Positions 63,407-64,000 of a DNA stretch of 64,000 nucleotides are shown one piece after another (position 1 is the stretch's first letter; each line of letters starts with the position of its first letter). Origin of the DNA: Pseudomonadota bacterium (GTDB taxonomy: Bacteria; Pseudomonadota; Alphaproteobacteria; Azospirillales; Azospirillaceae); assembly GCA_023423695.1 (NCBI GenBank), contig JAFAFA010000013.1, positions 174,349 through 238,348 on the forward strand, in the 5' to 3' direction. Both the position numbers and the translations under genes were made by a program. The notes under the pieces were generated by a model. It did no database searches, was not told the origin of the DNA, and saw only the letters and a list, made by a program, of their open reading frames with translations.

Positions 63407-64000
63407 TCAGCGCCGCACCACCCCATGGCTGTCGATGGCGACATCGCGCAGAACCTGCCCGACGGAACCCAGCGGCGGGCTTTCGCCGCCATCGGCCATC
63501 ACCACCAGACCGCCGGCATTGCCGGTGCGGATCTTCACGTTGGGCTTGTCGGGAACGCGGAAGGTGTCGCCCGGCTTCAGCACGCGGGTGAAGACGATCT
63601 CGCTGCCGTCGCGCACCTGCAGCCAGCTTTCCTGGGTGGCCTTCAGGACCAGCTTCGCATTGGTGTTCAGCGTGCCGTAGACCTTACCGTTGGCCGGCAC
63701 CGTGGCCGTCGGCGCGGCCGGTGCGGCGGGCGGATTGGCAGCGGCGTTCAGCGGGGTCGGGTCCTGGGGCGACGCCTCCTCGTCATCCTCCGGGGGCGGA
63801 GCCGGAACGTTGACGATGGCCTGTCCGCCGGTCTGCCCAGGGGCCTGCCCGGCCGCCTGGTTGGTGGAGGGCGCGTTGGCCGAGGGCAGCGGCGACTGCG
63901 CCGGCGGCAGCACCGCGGGCGGCACGGCCGCGACGGCCGGCGGCTTGCCGACGACCGTCGAAGCGGCCGGCGCCGGAGCGGCGGGGGCGGTCCCCTGCGG
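63407..64000 (-). CDS. rodZ: RodZ-like protein, C-terminal part
   Basis: At least 197 codons are in the window and the gene continues past the right edge, so its N-terminal helix-turn-helix and membrane helix are not visible. The visible part is a Pro/Ala-rich periplasmic linker followed by a DUF4115 beta-domain: LVLKATQESWLQVRDGSEIV, FTRVLKPGDTFRVPDKPNV and IRTGNAGGLVVMADG. RodZ links MreB to the membrane for cell shape. Position next to ispG fits the usual order rodZ-ispG. Confidence 0.85.
   Translation of the reverse strand, partial: PQGTAPAAPAPAASTVVGKPPAVAAVPPAVLPPAQSPLPSANAPSTNQAAGQAPGQTGGQAIVNVPAPPPEDDEEASPQDPTPLNAAANPPAAPAAPTATVPANGKVYGTLNTNAKLVLKATQESWLQVRDGSEIVFTRVLKPGDTFRVPDKPNVKIRTGNAGGLVVMADGGESPPLGSVGQVLRDVAIDSHGVVRR

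Overview
The window is GC-rich and densely coded, and reads as the chromosome of an alphaproteobacterium of the Rhodospirillales, most like Azospirillum. The evidence is the gene set: alphaproteobacterial families (DUF4167, DUF4170, DUF1178, DUF1272, an IalB-like protein, an NDUFAF5-type methyltransferase), sdhCDAB, the order rodZ-ispG-hemA-prfA-prmC-DUF4167, cytochrome c', many c-di-GMP proteins and chemoreceptors. No rRNA, tRNA, CRISPR array or insertion sequence was recognised. Species assignment is inference.

Layout. 1-5 kb: the edge of a dps gene, a two-gene unit of a secreted Cache sensor and a chemoreceptor, and an EF-G-like GTPase with an altered G3 motif. 5-10.6 kb: aspartate aminotransferase, cytochrome c', a di-haem peroxidase, a cytochrome b561-type membrane protein, DUF4170 and a metallophosphoesterase. 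10.6-13 kb: a membrane PAS-GGDEF-EAL protein with a degenerate GGDEF. 13.3-17.6 kb: a compact, intact five-gene podovirus-type module (scaffold, Bbp19-like, portal, two unknowns) facing a LexA-like S24 repressor. 18-26.6 kb: class IV aminotransferase, a proline-rich mini-protein, sdhBADC, a polytopic membrane protein and rlmN. 26.7-34.3 kb: an IalB-like protein, a receiver protein, an HD-GYP protein, GST, an M20 hydrolase, a PrcB-like lipoprotein and a second EAL protein.

34.3-37.2 kb is the most unusual part. A gene-free, lower-GC stretch and a universal stress protein gene are followed by a plasmid-type RepA initiator gene. Around it lie eight copies of a 17-bp iteron (consensus CGTGGGGNNAAGCGRCC): five direct upstream, one inverted just before the gene, one direct just after it, and one inverted further on. 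This has the form of an iteron-controlled plasmid or chromid origin inside a core-gene chromosomal region.

37.2-53 kb: a DsbD_2/TauE-like membrane protein, NDUFAF5-like methyltransferase, an orphan FliQ/SctS-like protein followed by comF, grxC and a nitrilase, a divergent DnaQ-like protein with a DUF294/CBS protein, the yjcH-actP acetate uptake operon behind an FNR/FixK box, DUF1178, methyltransferases, an AnsA-type asparaginase with a His-rich tail, an omega-transaminase and a GST. 53-64 kb: clpB with a possible heat-shock promoter, NUDIX and MOSC proteins, DUF4167, prmC, prfA, hemA, ispG and the C-terminal part of rodZ. A DUF559 gene flanked by inverted copies of a dispersed palindromic repeat sits, in opposite orientation, between prfA and prmC. 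The same repeat family occurs as inverted pairs near 17.6 kb and 37.0 kb.
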